Source of the DNA: Opitutaceae bacterium UBA4094
GTDB taxonomy: Bacteria > Verrucomicrobiota > Verrucomicrobiia > Opitutales > Opitutaceae
Assembly: GCA_002382525.1 (NCBI GenBank)
Contig: DFYA01000266.1
Coordinates: forward strand, 1-6,248
Length of the DNA: 6,248 nucleotides
Direction of reading: 5' to 3'
Shown here: one piece after another, positions 6,000 to 6,248 of the stretch
How the letters are laid out: each line of letters begins with the position of its first letter
Position numbering within the stretch: the stretch's first letter is position 1
The notes under the pieces: model-generated
The model's input: the letters and a program-made list of their open reading frames with translations, nothing else
The model's database searches: none
What the model was told of the DNA's origin: nothing
Made by a program: the position numbers and the translations under genes

Positions 6000-6179
6000 T
6001 CAGTATCCGGAGCCTGGGGAGCCCATGCCGCCCATGCCCGGAATGCCGCCTTCCCAACTGGCGGGACGGCTCCACGGAATGGTGCTGTCCGCCTCGGTCT
6101 TGGAAGTGCAACCGGTGAAGGTGAGCGAGACGCCGACGAGAGCGAGCGCAACTAGGAGCGGTTTTTTTAGGCGGACCAT
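6000..6179 (-). CDS. Small putative lipoprotein, 59 residues
   Basis: This short gene encodes a 59-residue protein beginning MVRLKKPLLVALALVGVSLT. It has a basic N-region (R3, K5, K6), a hydrophobic stretch (7-22) and a lipobox-like FTGC with Cys24 as the presumed lipid-modified residue, so it is predicted to be exported and anchored in a membrane. The -3 residue is Phe, where Leu is commoner, but this is tolerated. The mature part is only 36 residues: TSKTEADS, then TIPWSRPASWEGG (33-45), then a Gly/Met/Pro-rich tail ending GSGY. Two tryptophans within seven residues in a set context suggest a constrained motif. Support for reality comes from the signal peptide, the upstream stop nine bases before its ATG and the strong terminator directly after it. 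No Shine-Dalgarno is present. I recognise no function. Confidence 0.82.
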   Translation of the reverse strand: MVRLKKPLLVALALVGVSLTFTGCTSKTEADSTIPWSRPASWEGGIPGMGGMGSPGSGY

Positions 6180-6188
6180 AGACGTGGA

Positions 6189-6248
6189 TTATTGGGCGAG
6201 AACGGCGTTGTCACCGCGATTGAGACCTCCGCGCAGCGTGGCCGACGC
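6189..6248 (-). CDS. C-terminal end of an unrecognised protein (gene continues past the window)
   Basis: Reading inward from the right edge on the - strand, an open frame gives ASATLRGGLNRGDNAVLAQ and then a TAA at 6191-6189. The stop lies nine bases before the lipoprotein ATG, a spacing typical of genes in one operon. Nineteen residues are too few to identify a family. The reading frame is inferred from its openness to the edge, the position of the stop relative to the next gene and normal-looking residue use. The lipoprotein is probably co-transcribed with this gene and both would end at the terminator at 5954-5985. Confidence 0.5.
   Translation of the reverse strand, partial: ASATLRGGLNRGDNAVLAQ

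Noticed and set aside
5936..6151. 72-codon upstream extension of rsmI
   Set aside because: It runs through the terminator stem and overlaps the lipoprotein gene in another frame; family similarity starts only after the ATG at 5935.

Overview
The window looks like chromosomal DNA from a Gram-negative, GC-rich bacterium. An LpxK lipid A kinase requires an outer membrane with lipopolysaccharide. The intergenic spacers hold palindromic repeats built from variants of CCACGGAACACACnGAAT and TTCCGTGTATTCCGTGGG. From memory, repeats of this style are common in Verrucomicrobiota, especially Opitutales, so a member of Opitutaceae or a relative is the best guess. No database was consulted.

Positions 1-4023 carry four genes on the + strand: the 3' part of lpxK (lipid A 4'-kinase), an M29-family metallo-aminopeptidase, an adenosine/adenine deaminase family enzyme, and an RluA/RluD-family 23S rRNA pseudouridine synthase. 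Repeat copy A fills the gap between the aminopeptidase and the deaminase and stops two bases before the deaminase start codon. From about 4086 to the end all genes are on the - strand. In transcription order they are the last 19 codons of an unrecognised gene, a 59-residue lipoprotein gene, an intrinsic terminator, rsmI (16S rRNA C1402 2'-O-methyltransferase), a 190-base spacer with repeat copy B and a pentanucleotide tandem repeat, and a short Ppx/GppA phosphatase. The two gene sets converge on a 62-base gap at 4024-4085.

The genes are mostly housekeeping: envelope lipid synthesis, peptide turnover, purine salvage, two rRNA modification enzymes and phosphate/alarmone metabolism. They do not form one pathway. 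I see no transposase, phage gene, CRISPR array, tRNA or rRNA, and no sign of a new multi-gene system. The points that merit attention lie between genes: the palindromic repeat family, a terminator tight against the rsmI start, a polypyrimidine pentamer repeat in the ppx leader, an overlooked small lipoprotein, and the absence of Shine-Dalgarno sequences before all six complete genes.
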